This document shows positions 28,301-40,800 of a stretch of DNA of 64,000 nt, piece by piece. The stretch is from Aplysia californica. Its lineage: Eukaryota; Mollusca; Gastropoda; Aplysiida; Aplysiidae. The position numbers and the translations under genes were made by a program. The notes under the pieces are model-generated. The model searched no databases and was not told where the DNA came from. It was given only the letters and a program-made list of their open reading frames with translations. How positions within the stretch are numbered: position 1 is the stretch's first letter; each line of letters starts with the position of its first letter. The stretch lies in assembly GCF_000002075.1 (NCBI RefSeq), contig NW_004797291.1, forward strand, positions 886,394 through 950,393. The letters run 5' to 3'.

Positions 28301-31300
28301 TGTAGGTACTGTGGTGTAGTGAGTTCCTCCTTCTTTTCAGTGTCATAATACCTTCATCTGTTCCTGCAAAAATGTTGTCATTATACTGGTGTACTGTAAA
28401 CTTCCAATTCAGCAACATTTTTATAATTTAGTGTTGGGGCATAGAATGATTTTCATATCTATTGCAGGTGAATAGTGGACGCTAGAGTGTGGTCTGCTCA
28501 ATCTTCTTCTTGTCGGTATCTTTTTGTTCTATTCATATCCCGTGATAACGTGGCTGTTACATTGCCAACTGGGGCTGTGCATTGTGGGTGGTTGGGGTGC
28601 TCCCTGGTGGAATCTACTTCTTTGTTATCACACTAGGTTTCTGTCTGTCTATAATGTTCTCTGAGGCTTAATTCCCAGCAGTTTTACATATTTTGACTTT
28701 GTCAATTGTGTCTCAGGAGTCCTCCATACCCTCTAGCCTCCAACAATCTATCTGCTCCAGATAGACATTATATACCAACGGAAAGGGGATTGGATGGTCT
28801 TTCAGACCTAGCCAAAAGATTTCATTTTTTGTCAAGTTGTTACTAAAAATTACACCACCAACCCCCCCTCCCTTAGAAATCACACTTTCCCAACAATCAC
28901 AAAGAAGGAAAAAAATTGGTTAAGAATTTACATTTATTTCATAAAAAAGTGCCTTCAATTCTGCATATTATGTGCTAAAGACACACCATTCTGTTGGAAA
29001 ATTAAAAAAATGAAGGCCGTTCCAGTATATCCTACAATTCCCAGTTATTGCCCCTGAAGTTGGAAATTTCATATCATGACTTCTTGCTCTTAAGCCTCCT
29101 GCAATAATCTATATATTCCAGATTTACATATTATATACTAATGGAAAGGGAATTGGATGAGTTTTCAGACGAAGCCAATAGATTTCATATTTGTCAAGCT
29201 CTCTTGAGATGTGACCTATTTTTCTTGTTACTAAAAATTAATGCAGAAACAAAAATTAGACTTCCCGACAATCACAAAGAAGGAAAAAAAAAAGTGTTTT
29301 ACCATTTAGAGTTTACATTCATTTGATAAAAAAGTCCATTCAATTCTGCACGTAATGTTTCAAAGACACTTCAATCAGAAAATAAACGAATGTGCATTCT
29401 ACATATTCTCTGAATATTTCACTTCTTGACAATATCATCAGCAAAACAACACCAAATTACTCAGAATGTAATACAATGATACAAAGTGATAAAGTTATCA
29501 CGCTCCACCCCCTTTGAAACAAGCAATTTGCTAAAAACGAGACAGCGGCATCCAATGAATAAAACTAATTGTTCAAAAGGATCACCAAATGTGGCAACGC
29601 CAGTCTACCCCATCACATGTTTATCTACAAAACAATTTCTCTTCTGGCTAAAACAAAAAGTCTTCAAACCAATAAAGGTCATCAGGGGTCAGCTCAGTCC
29701 ACGTCTTGTACAATAACGCCTTTTCGGCACCTTGCATAGAATTCTGTATACTGATTGATGGGAGCTCTCGTGGCCTAGAGGTTAAGGTGTTGGGAGGTGC
29801 AGACCTTGTGCTTGGTCACATAGAAAGCGCAGTGAAGGTTATGGGGATGCCCTGTCCTTGCCATGAGTAGCATTGGTGGTGGTAGATACTGTATCAGGCT
29901 CAGGTTGTCGGTGGTCACTGCTGGAATAATACAGACAACAAAATCCATACATTTTCAGCTTGTAAGTATTGAACTACATTACTTTGATTAGTTTAGACTT
30001 ACAACTGCACACATAAAACTACAGGGAAGAAATAAATGACAATGCACTTGTGATTAGTTCCTGAACTCGCATTACGTCATTAACCGGCTGATGTAAACAA
30101 CTCCTTATCAACCTGTGCTGCGTGTAATACATTTTTTAAAGAAATACATATCCACATCGAATATTACAAAATCAAGAGTAAGAGGTCAATTTCAATAAAT
30201 ATTTGTTTTAAAATAGTTTTTTTAAAATGGCTGTGATATTTTTCATTAAGTTGAACTTGTTAGATCTGCACACTGATAGCATGGATAAAGAAACTTTCCT
30301 ACTTTCGGACTCACTCCTCGCGCATAGAGGAGGTTCATATTCTTCGTTCTCGCCGGATTACACTTCATTGGGGGGGGGGGGGGGGAGGGGGGGGGGGCTA
30401 TTCGTCAAAATATTCACCGTAGCACAGCTGTCATTTAGATTGATGTCAGAGTCTTCTGATTCCATTTTAACTGCTTTTTCGACTGTCTTCTGAGTGCCCC
30501 TGAGCTCCGCAACAACATGAAAAATTCAAATTGGCGGATGCAGCGCAGAAATTGCGCTTTTGAGTCGCGTACATTCAGAGCGAAAATTTTATTATGATAC
30601 CATCAATTTTAATACTAATTTTATGGGTTTTTAAAAAGTTAATTTAGTCATTTTTATTTCATAAAAATACCTTACCGTACTTACGCAGTCTTATATTTAT
30701 AAAAGTGAATACATTTTACAGGCGAAAAACCACAACAATTGCTATTGTATTTATTTATATGAAATTCTAATGCATGAACTGCTGGGAGTTAAGTGTTTTT
30801 TATGTGGATATGCCCATCTTGTTCTCAAAAAGTCCAACTGTGATCCAAGTCTACCACGGTTTGATGGTTTCAGGTCAGCCCTGCGTAATTGGCACTTCCA
30901 GATGTCCAAGGATGGTGTCACCTGGCAGACTCTCTACTCCCATGAAGGAGACACGTCACTCAACGAGCCGGGGTAAGTTGGTCATCAAAGAAAGCTGTTT
31001 TGTTTTCCTGAGTTGCCTGAGTGACATTCTCAGTCTGTAGACCTAGTATGTGGCGTCGGTGGCCTAGTGGTTAGGCTCTCGGACTCGCTACCGTATGGTC
31101 GTGGGTTCGAATCCCGTCAAGGGCCTGACGTTGTGTCCTTGGGAAAGGCACTTTACACGAATTTCCTCACTTCACCCAGGTGGGAATGGGTACCCGGCTA
31201 TAGACAGCGAAAGATCTTGTCAGTTTGTTGGTGTTTGAGCGCTTAATCGGCTGCTTGCACTGTATGCTTCCCGGGAAGCTGAGAATGTTTCTGAGTGTTC

Positions 31301-31378
31301 TATGGTCTGCTGGGGTAATAATATAGTGTAAAGCGCATAGAGCCTGCTGTTGAGCGGAGATATGCGCTATACAAATGC

Positions 31379-31409
<31 letters not shown>

Positions 31410-34400
31410 GTGCAACAGTTCAAGATGCTTGTTCTTTCAACAATCATCCCGTCAGTTATTTGTCTGTCCTTCAAGTGCAATGTTGATGTTTGCTCATAAC
31501 CCTGCTCAATGCCAAATTTCCTCTTTGAAAGTAATGCACATTGAGCATATTTTTAGAAAATGAAAATGCATAGCATAAATGCTATTTACTATTATTATTA
31601 TTGTACGTTATTCTTCATAACAAATTAAATAAAATAACATAGGGGGGGGGGGGGGGGGGGGGGGGTCAAGGATTGAAGGGATGGGTGTTCTCAGTTCTTT
31701 GTATGGGCTTGCTCTTTGTCTCCAGATCAACAGCTTCGTGGCCTGTAGATGCCCCGAGTGAGGAGAAGCAAGGCTGGAGACATGTGCGTTTGCATCAAAC
31801 AGGGAAGAATGCAAGTGGACAAACGCACTATGTCTCACTGTCTGGCTTTGAGATCTATGGAACCGTCACGGGAGTCTGTGATGATATTGGTATGTAAAGT
31901 GTTGAAAATTTGTTTGCATTATCATTTCTTTTTTGTGTGAATTGTATTCATTTGGTGACTATTTCTTTTTGCAAATGCTTATTATATTGTTTGTGTAGGT
32001 TCTGTCATAATAAATGGAATATGGTTGTGATAAATGTTTGCTGAAAGATCACTCGTTTAGGCTCAAAATGTAATTCACCTCAGCTTAAATCTAAGGATTC
32101 AGTTATGCTAAATAGATCTCTCTTAACATTGTGATCCTACTTGTGTAAATCAAGCTGTGTATGTGGTGTGGTAAAATGTTAAAAAGATGTGTACTGAAAT
32201 CATTATACTGTGTATCATCCTTTGTCTGACCACTACTTAGAAAAGATTCTTTGTAATTTAGGGCGGGGAGGCAGTCTTGCTTGTTTTGTTAGAATTCAGG
32301 TTGATTAGTAGTTACATGTTCACCCTAAAGAATCTGTTTTTGGCTGGTGTCTCTGTTGTTTCTGTCTGCCTGCCTATCCTGGTATGTCCCAGCATACTAA
32401 ATGACCATAAGCTTGTCTTTCTCTTGAATAAACCAAGGAACTGCTGCTTTTTCTTTCCTCATCCTATCGTCATTTTTCCTCTACTTCTTTTGTTTGTTTG
32501 TCACTCTCTTGTGAACTGCTTTTTCTGGGGTGCCTTGATAGTCGCAACTGACTTTGTGCTGTTGAGGCTAGAGAGGTGAGCAGAGTAAGCCTGATTCCCC
32601 ATTTGGACTTCTCTGTTGACATCCACCCTTTGGCGCTCATATGGCCTTATGCAGTTGCAAGCACAGTAAAACCTTGCTGAAGACTTACAAACCAAGATTT
32701 TTTCCTCTCATCAGGCAAAGCGGCCAGAGAAGCAGAGGCCAACCTGCGTCGTCAGCGGCGCGTGCTGCGTACCCACGTCCTGAAGCAGATGATGCCTGGG
32801 GCACGCGTGGTGCGCGGCATGGACTGGAAATGGCGGGACCAGGACGGAAATCCTCCAGGAGAAGGGACTGTCACTGGGGAGTTGCACAATGGTCAGTGTG
32901 TGTGTGTGTGCGTGTACGCGCGCATGCGCGCGAGTGTGTGTTTGAGTGAGTGAGTGAGTGAGTGAGTGAGTGAGTGAGTGAGTGAGTGAGTGAGTGAGTG
33001 TGTGTGTGTGTGTGAGGTGGGGGGGGGAGAATATTCTGATATTGTGATAAGTGCCTGATTTTCCTGAATTTGTTTTCTTTACTTCTTGATATATGGAAAG
33101 TCTGTATATTAGTTACATAAGAAAGTATGACCTGAGGGATGAATGCGGATCTGATTCCTCATGAATTATTGGAAAAGAAGTCTATCCTTGGAGATAAGAA
33201 TGTTGGACTTTGCTGCTAACAGGGAGACCAGTTAAGGGCAACTGTTGGCATAGGAGTAGGGAACTTTGTTATAGGGGAAAGTTAGAATCTCTTGCTCTAA
33301 GGAGATATGAACTGATATCTGATGTGTTCAACAGCTGGCATCACGTGATTTGTAAAACTCCCTGGTTGTGACTTGGTATGAGCTTAGTTGTGACTTTGAC
33401 ATAGGCAGCAGTGAAAGAGACGATGCACAGACACAGGACAGTTGAAACAGTGGCTTGTGACTAAGGCAAGAAACAACAAAGGCTTTAAGGTTGTGCTGAT
33501 TAGGGGGATAGACCTTAATAACTTCATTGCTGTCTCAAAACTGCCTCAAAGCCTTTAAAAATAAACTGATTGCATTTAAATGTGAATCATTGCTAGTGAA
33601 ATTTCTCCCCACTTGATTAGTCGTTTACAATCGTCCACTTCACTATCTCAACTTACCTTTCCCTTCCCTATGCTCAACCAGTCTTCTCCATAAGGCAGAT
33701 TGTAGAGTTTATGGTTAAGAACTGTCCAAAGTGGAATTGGTTTTTATTTTCTTCTGATTCAGCTTTGCACAGCTTGGGCTGTATTGTAAATCCAGCTCTG
33801 TTTTCAGTTGTGTTTTGGTTTTCAAGTTTTCTCCTCTAAATATTATTCAGGTTGGGTTGACGTGAAGTGGGATGCCGGTGGCTCGAATTCGTATCGTATG
33901 GGTGCAGAGGGCAAGTTTGACCTGGCACTGGGGCCATCTCACGACCCGGACAAGCTAAGGTTCGCCAAACCTGAAGCTGTTGCACCGCCGTCATCCAGCA
34001 AGAATAAGAATGCTGTGGCTTCAGGTCTCACCCCTGCCTCTGAGAAAGTGAAGGTGATTGTTGTTGGATTTTCTTTTTAAAAAAAATAATGAGTGACCCC
34101 TTATTAATTTAATGTGTCTTCCTGGAGAGGGTATATAGTATAAAAATAATTTAAATTAAAAGGAATCTTCCTTGACCTGAAGCAACTAACAAAAAACAGG
34201 TAAACTAAAATATTATGTCAGATAAAGTAGGTTTTTTTGTTTGTTCAGGGATATATTGTTATTAGATTTTGATTTGTGGTGCTTTCATTGCTGAGCTAGT
34301 AATGGCGATCCTGTTAGACTTCATTTTAGTCGTGTAGCTGCTTTGCTGTGCAGTAAGTGTTTTTTCACTCTGTCTAGTTTGTGTTTTAACCGTTTTTTTA

Positions 34401-37400
34401 CTCTGAGCATGACGTGACAATTATTATTGATGAGTTCCTTTTTATGTCAGACTTAAAGTGTGTGAATCTGTCATGTTTATTAGGTTGGCGTGCTGACCAG
34501 TCGAAAGAGTAGCTCCACCCCTAGCCTGAGTGATGTCATGGATTCTCGTGCGTCAGTTGCAAGCACTGATCAAGCTTCCTCAGCTGAGAACCTTACCTCT
34601 AGTATTAAAGCAGTAAGTATGAGGCTTGGATGGAATATGTAGGGTTTGTTTAAGATTTCACTTTTTTTTGCGTTTTGAAAACCTTTTGAAAGGAACCTCA
34701 AAAGGGTTTTTGCTTTATGTAATGATTATAGATTCCACTTTTTAGCTTTGACTTGATTGTTAAGTTTGTTGAATCCTGTCAATATTTTATATCTAGGAAG
34801 GTGAGGGCAGTATACAAAGCAGCTCTCTTCTGGTTACATGGCATTTAATTCACTGTGGAGACAGAATCATTGGCAAAAATAAACAAAAGTGAATTCTTTT
34901 ACTCTGATTGTTTGTACACACTTCTGATCAAATTGAATCTTGTTTACTTCATTTGATGAATGCAACCCATCTGTTCATTGTTTTTTTTTAATGACGTTTT
35001 TCACGGTTTACTTCATTGCAGTGACCAATTATTGAAGAAATGGATGAATGGGATTTACTCTCAGTATCAAATTGATTCGTGTTGATCTTTTTACTTTGTA
35101 AAAAGTGATAATGTTTATCAAAATGGTTTTTGTTTCTGAAGGCTGCTGAAAATGTGGCGGAGAGTGTCGTGAACCTGGCAAGTTCAGAGGCCATCGTCAT
35201 GGTGATGGTGGACAACGCTGACGAGGAAGTGACCACTCCGAGTGGGTCTACCCAGGCCATCAGCACCTTGGGAGGTGGAGCCACTGGCGGAGTAGAGTTG
35301 GCGGCCATCCCTGGACCGAGCGGCCTAGGGGCCACCTCGCTGAGTGGGGCCATCTCCACCTCTGTGTCGGCCACACCAGTCTCCAGCACCAGCACCAGCA
35401 GCAGCAGCAACGCGGGTCTAACGGGCCTGGCAGGCAGCAGTGAGCCCATGGTGGTGGTGCACCGCGGCAAGGAGGATGTGGGACTGGGAGACTATGGGGG
35501 CCTCGACAACCTTGCCTCGGACCTGGCTCTGGGCCTGGATGTGGGCTCCTTGACGGAGACCCTTAGGGGTGCCGAAGGAGGAGTCAAGGTTAGCTATACC
35601 GCCTGCGAGAACAGAAAACAAAACTTCTGTTATTGTAAGGGCTTTGTTCAGGATTCATGTGGCTGAGATTTAATAAGTTTTTATTCTTTCATTCAGTTGT
35701 CTTCTTCATCATTCTTCAGCTTGATATAGGGTAGAGAACTGAAGTCCAAATTATTTGTAATTTTTGTCTTATTTTCATCCTAGTATATAGGCCTAATCGA
35801 ATGCCTTTCAGGCTTCTATTTATCCTTCAGTCGGGTCTAGTCTTATCAAAACATTGACCATGGAGGCGCACCTAGCTCTAATATAAGCGACAAGTCAATG
35901 GTTCAACTATGATCATTATCACTGTGATGCAGATGATGCCGTTTCAAATCTCCAAAAGGGGGTATTCTTGACTTGTTTGTTGGGGAGTTTTCGAGGATTT
36001 CTACCCACTTACCTTGGTCGTATAGGAAGTGAATGTTTAATTTAAAGGTTTCAGTGTGGAAAAATCTTAGTGTTGATAGGTAGCATTAATCTCCTACCAT
36101 ACCTAGTACCAATACAAGACTAAGAAAACCTTCATTTAACCCATGCCATACTGCACACTAATACAAAGACTACCCAAACCTTCCAGGAGCATGTGCAGAA
36201 CCTGCAGAACACGCGGGACTCGCGGGACAAAGCGGCCAAGAGTGAGGCCAGGAAGGCCACCAGCAGCTCGGAGGACAGCACCCGGGGCTCCCCCACCAAC
36301 TCCATGAGTGCCAGCGAGCCCAACCTGCCCACCAGCCTAGTGGACCCCACTGCCAGCCTGCTTGACTCCTTCGCGGCCGTGGCACGCCGCAACATTACCG
36401 CCCCTCATGGCAGTAATGCTGTCCGCAACACACATGCCAACAGTCTAGTACGACTGGCCTTAGCTAACTCTCCAAGTGAGTAAAGACTTATTTTAGAACC
36501 ATTATGCTTATATAAATATGAAATGTGAAAAGTCTATATCTATATTGCTTTTTGCTTTTGTATTTTCATAACACATATTTGATGTAATTGTACAAAGGTA
36601 AATGTAAACCTTTGTTTGAATTTCCACTTTTTTCATTCTTTAGATGAAATAAGGTTTTCTTTAAAAAAAAGTTGGTGGTCAATGTTACACTGTCATGTTC
36701 ATGCTGAGGTTTTTATGTCAGAAAAGCTCTAGAGAGAATGTAGTTCTTATTTTGTCTTCATGCTAAAGTAGTTTGAAAAAAACTATGCCAACATCAGCTC
36801 ACATGATGAAGCTATGGTAGCCGTACAGATACCTGGTGACGATTGCCATACATTTCGTTAATGGCACCATTCAAGATCTACCAAACATGATTTCCATCAC
36901 TAAACAATGTTTTTATGAAATCAAAAAGTGGATGACAGTAAACAAATTGAAACTAAACGAAGAAAAGACAGACATCATTCTTATAAAAAATCCACGATTA
37001 AATAAAGATCTGGAAAGTGTCAACTTTGATTTATATGGGCATATGACATCTAGTAAAGAAGTTGTCAGGAATCTCGGTGTATATATTGACCACCACTTAT
37101 CAATGGGCTCGTTTGTAGGATCTCTGTCCAAATCCCTTTATTTTCAGCTGAGAAGGATAGGCCTAGTTCGAAAGTACTTTAGCGAAGAGACCACAAAAAC
37201 ACTGGTAACATCTCTTATCCTATCTAGATTAGACTATTGTAACTCACTCCTGGCAGGTCTGAACAACAAATATTTGAATCGTTTACAAGTAATTCAAAAC
37301 AATGCCGCTAGACTGATAACAAGATCTAAAAAACGAGACCATGTCACTCCATTATTAAAAGAACTGCATTGGCTCCCTGTAAAAGAACGAATAATATTTA

Positions 37401-37742
37401 AAATCTGCGTCATGTGTTTCAAATGTGTAAATAAAACTGCTCCTTTTTATCTACAAGAACTTATCAGTATATATAAACCAGGGAGAAACCTAAGATCATC
37501 GAACGATAACACCCTACTTGTGACACCTGTAAAATCATACAAATCATATGGAGAGAGATCTTTCTCATATCTTGGTCCATTTATGTGGAACAGATTACCC
37601 ATGAAACTAAGACAAATAAGAACACTTGATAGCTTCAAAAGACATCTTAAACATTTTCTGTTCCTACAGGCCTATCCTTCATAAGCTTTTAACGTTATCT
37701 TTCATTACATTTGTTCTTTTCCTATGTCTGGATGAAAATAGT

Positions 37743-37822
<80 letters not shown>

Positions 37823-40800
37823 ATTAATGTATATTGCTTGAGAAGAAAGGAAGTAGTAAGAAAGGTTTTTGAAAAATGGGTATTCCAATGTAAAGCGCAT
37901 TGAGCTACTTTTTTTGGAAATGCGCTCTATAAATGTTATATATTATTATTATTATTATTATGTCTGAGCAGGCTGAGTTTATGATTGTACCACTTTGATA
38001 TGAGGGTGTCTGAGAGATGGAGTTAATTTTTTGGGGTAATTCTTTGATTTAGAAAGATTTTTTTGTTTCCATTGTATTCATTCTCTCTTCGTATTTACTC
38101 AAATTCTTGTTCATGATAAGATAAGATTATAATTAGGTTATAATTCTTTGAACCAGCTGTACGCAACACATATGCCAACAGTCTCATTTGACTGGCCTTA
38201 GCTATCTCTCCAATTGAGTAAAGACTGATTTATAACCTCTAGTCATACTTGGTTGACTCAATGGTACAGAGAAAATCTTTGTTTGAATTTTTACTTTTTT
38301 CATTCTTTAAGATGAATTAAGTCTTTTAAAAAATGTATGTTGGTCAGTGGTACACTGTGGCGTGTTCATGTTGAGGTTTAATGCTAAAAAATTGTCTTTA
38401 GAATGTAGTTCTTGTTGTGCCCACATACTAAAGCTGTTTTAAAAAAAATAGTGTGTTCCAACATCAGCTCACATGATGAAGCTTTGGTAGCCGTACAGAT
38501 ACCTCGTGACGATTGCCATATATGTCTGAGCAGGCTGTGTTTATGATTTCACAACTTTGACTTGTCTGAGAGATGGGAGTTAATTTTTTAAAAAAATTAT
38601 TAATTTAAAAAACAATTTTCACTTCCATTGTATTCATTCTCTCTTTGTATTTACCGAAATTCTCGCTCATTGCTGGTGTTAGGAATCAGCTGGTCTTAGT
38701 TTCCCATGGGATGTTATGAGTAAATATAAGATTGGTAGGTGTAATTGTGATTGTCATAAGTTTGTCATAAGGGTGTAATTCTTGCAACCAGCTGTACGCA
38801 ACTCACATACCAACAGTCCAATACGACTGGCCTAAGTTAACTCTCCAATTAAGTAAAGACTGATTACAAACCTCTGAGCTTATTTGAAATGTAAATAATC
38901 AAAATCTATATTGTTTTGCATTTGCATCTCCATAACGCATAGTTGTTAAGTTTGTCCCAATGGTACAACGATAATTGTAGAGAACTGTTGTTTGAATTTT
39001 TACTCTTTTCTTTTTTTTTAAATGAATGAAGTTTAAAAAGAAAAAATGTATGGTGGTCAGTGTTACACAGTGTCATGTTGATGTTGAGGTTAAGTGGTCA
39101 AAAATTCTATTGAAAGCCCGCATACTAAATCTGTTTAAAAAAAAATAATGTGTTCCAACATCAGCTCACATGATGAAGCTATGGTAGCCGTACAGATACC
39201 CCATGACGATTGCCATATGTGTCTGAGCAGGCTGATTGAAGTATCACACAACTTTGACATGAGGGTGTTGGGGAGATGAAGTTGATTTTTCGTGGGTGAT
39301 TTAAAAAAAATATAAATTTTATTTCCAATGTATTATTGTGATGGGATAAGATAATAATTAAATTATAATTCTTACAACCAGTTGTATACAACACACGTGC
39401 CTACAGTCAAGTGGCCTTAACTGACTCTCCAAGTGAATAAAGACTAATTTAGAATCATTTTTAAAAATGTATGACGGTCAGTGTTACACTGCTGAGGTTT
39501 TGTCATCAGAAAAGCTCTTGAGAGAATGTAGTTCTTGTTATGTCCACACTAAAGCTGATTGAAAAAATAGTGTGTTCCAACATCGGCTCACATGATGAAG
39601 CTATGGTAGCCGTACAGATACCTCGTGACGATTGCCATGTATGTCTGAGCAGGCTGAGTGTAGTATTGCACAACCTTGACATGAGGATGTTGGGGAGATG
39701 GGGTTCATTTTTCATGTGTGTTTTTTATTTTTCTAAACTTTTTTTTTTCCAGTGTGTTCTTTATTTTAAATTTTAGATATATAATATTGGTGTGTATCAT
39801 TGTCACAAGGTATAGATAATAATTAAGTAATAATTCTTACAACCAGCTGCCTGCAACACACATGCAAACAGTTTAGTACTACTGACCTTAACTTACTCTC
39901 CAAGTGAATAAAGACTAATTTAGAACGATTTATAAAATGTATGATGGTCAGTGTTATACTATCATGTTCATGCTGAGGTTTTGTCATCAGAAAAGCTCTT
40001 GAGAGAATGTAGTTCTTGTTATGTCTTCATGCTAAAGCTGATTGAAAAAATAGTGTGTTCCAACATCAGCTCAAATGATGAAGCTATGGTAGCCGTACAG
40101 ATACCTCGTGACGATTGCCATATGTGTCTGAGCAGGCTGAATGTACTATTGCACAAATTTGACCTGGCATACCAGGGTATTGGGGAGATGGTAGTTTTTG
40201 TTGTTATTTATTATTATTTTTTTTTACCATTTATTGTGTGTTCTCTTCACTTTCACCAAAATTTTTGTGTATTGCTGCTGTTAGGAATCAGCTGGTCTTA
40301 GTTCACTTTAGGTTTTATGAGTAGATAATATCAGTGTGTATTATTGTAATAGGATGATGTTGTACATATGATTAAGGTATAAATCCTGCAGCCAGGTGCG
40401 GTTTGTGATAGTTTTAGTCATTATTGCTTTTTCTGCTTGTCTGCAGACAACTTGTTGAGTGCTGCCCAGAGTTACCCTAGTCTAACAGCCTCCAATGTGC
40501 CTACCTCCAGTACCCTCACCACTACCCAGACAATGGTCAATGTGATGTCTCTGAGTCAGGTAACAGGCTTCAACTCTTATGAGATGTCAGCATTTATGCA
40601 TGTTAAGGTCTCATTTTGAAAGGCTCTCTAAGTTGTCAACATTTTAGCACTTTGGAGCCTGGTCTTTGAAGGCATATTTCTTAGTGTCTTATTAAGCATC
40701 GTATCATAAAGTGTAGCAACCTGCACAATTTTTGGTTATAGTACATGTTTATAGGTGCAGGAAGATCTTGAGATTTAAAAAAAATGATTTGGAGCAGTTT

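Larger units (their letters stand above)
36801..37972 (+). ncRNA. box C/D snoRNA-like copy 1, interrupted by a LINE
   Basis: Box C ATGATGA is at 36803-36809, followed by the conserved guide CTATGGTAGCCGTA, a CAGA D'-like box and C' GGTGACGA. The sequence breaks at about 36850 and resumes at about 37961 with TGTCTGAGCAGG, where box D is at 37964-37967. The 1.1 kb between is a LINE fragment. This copy is presumably dead. Confidence 0.75.

Noticed and set aside
29758-29790. Possible genuine tRNA gene
   Set aside because: Only an A-box-like head. No B box and no cloverleaf. Fits a decayed SINE head.
30300-30600. Possible transposase N-terminal coding fragment on the minus strand (acidic ESEDSD-like start)
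   Set aside because: Only a short acidic stretch, interrupted by a poly-G run. No catalytic motif or terminal repeats to support a family.
37742-37841. Cys/Val-repeat peptide
   Set aside because: Translation of a GT microsatellite.
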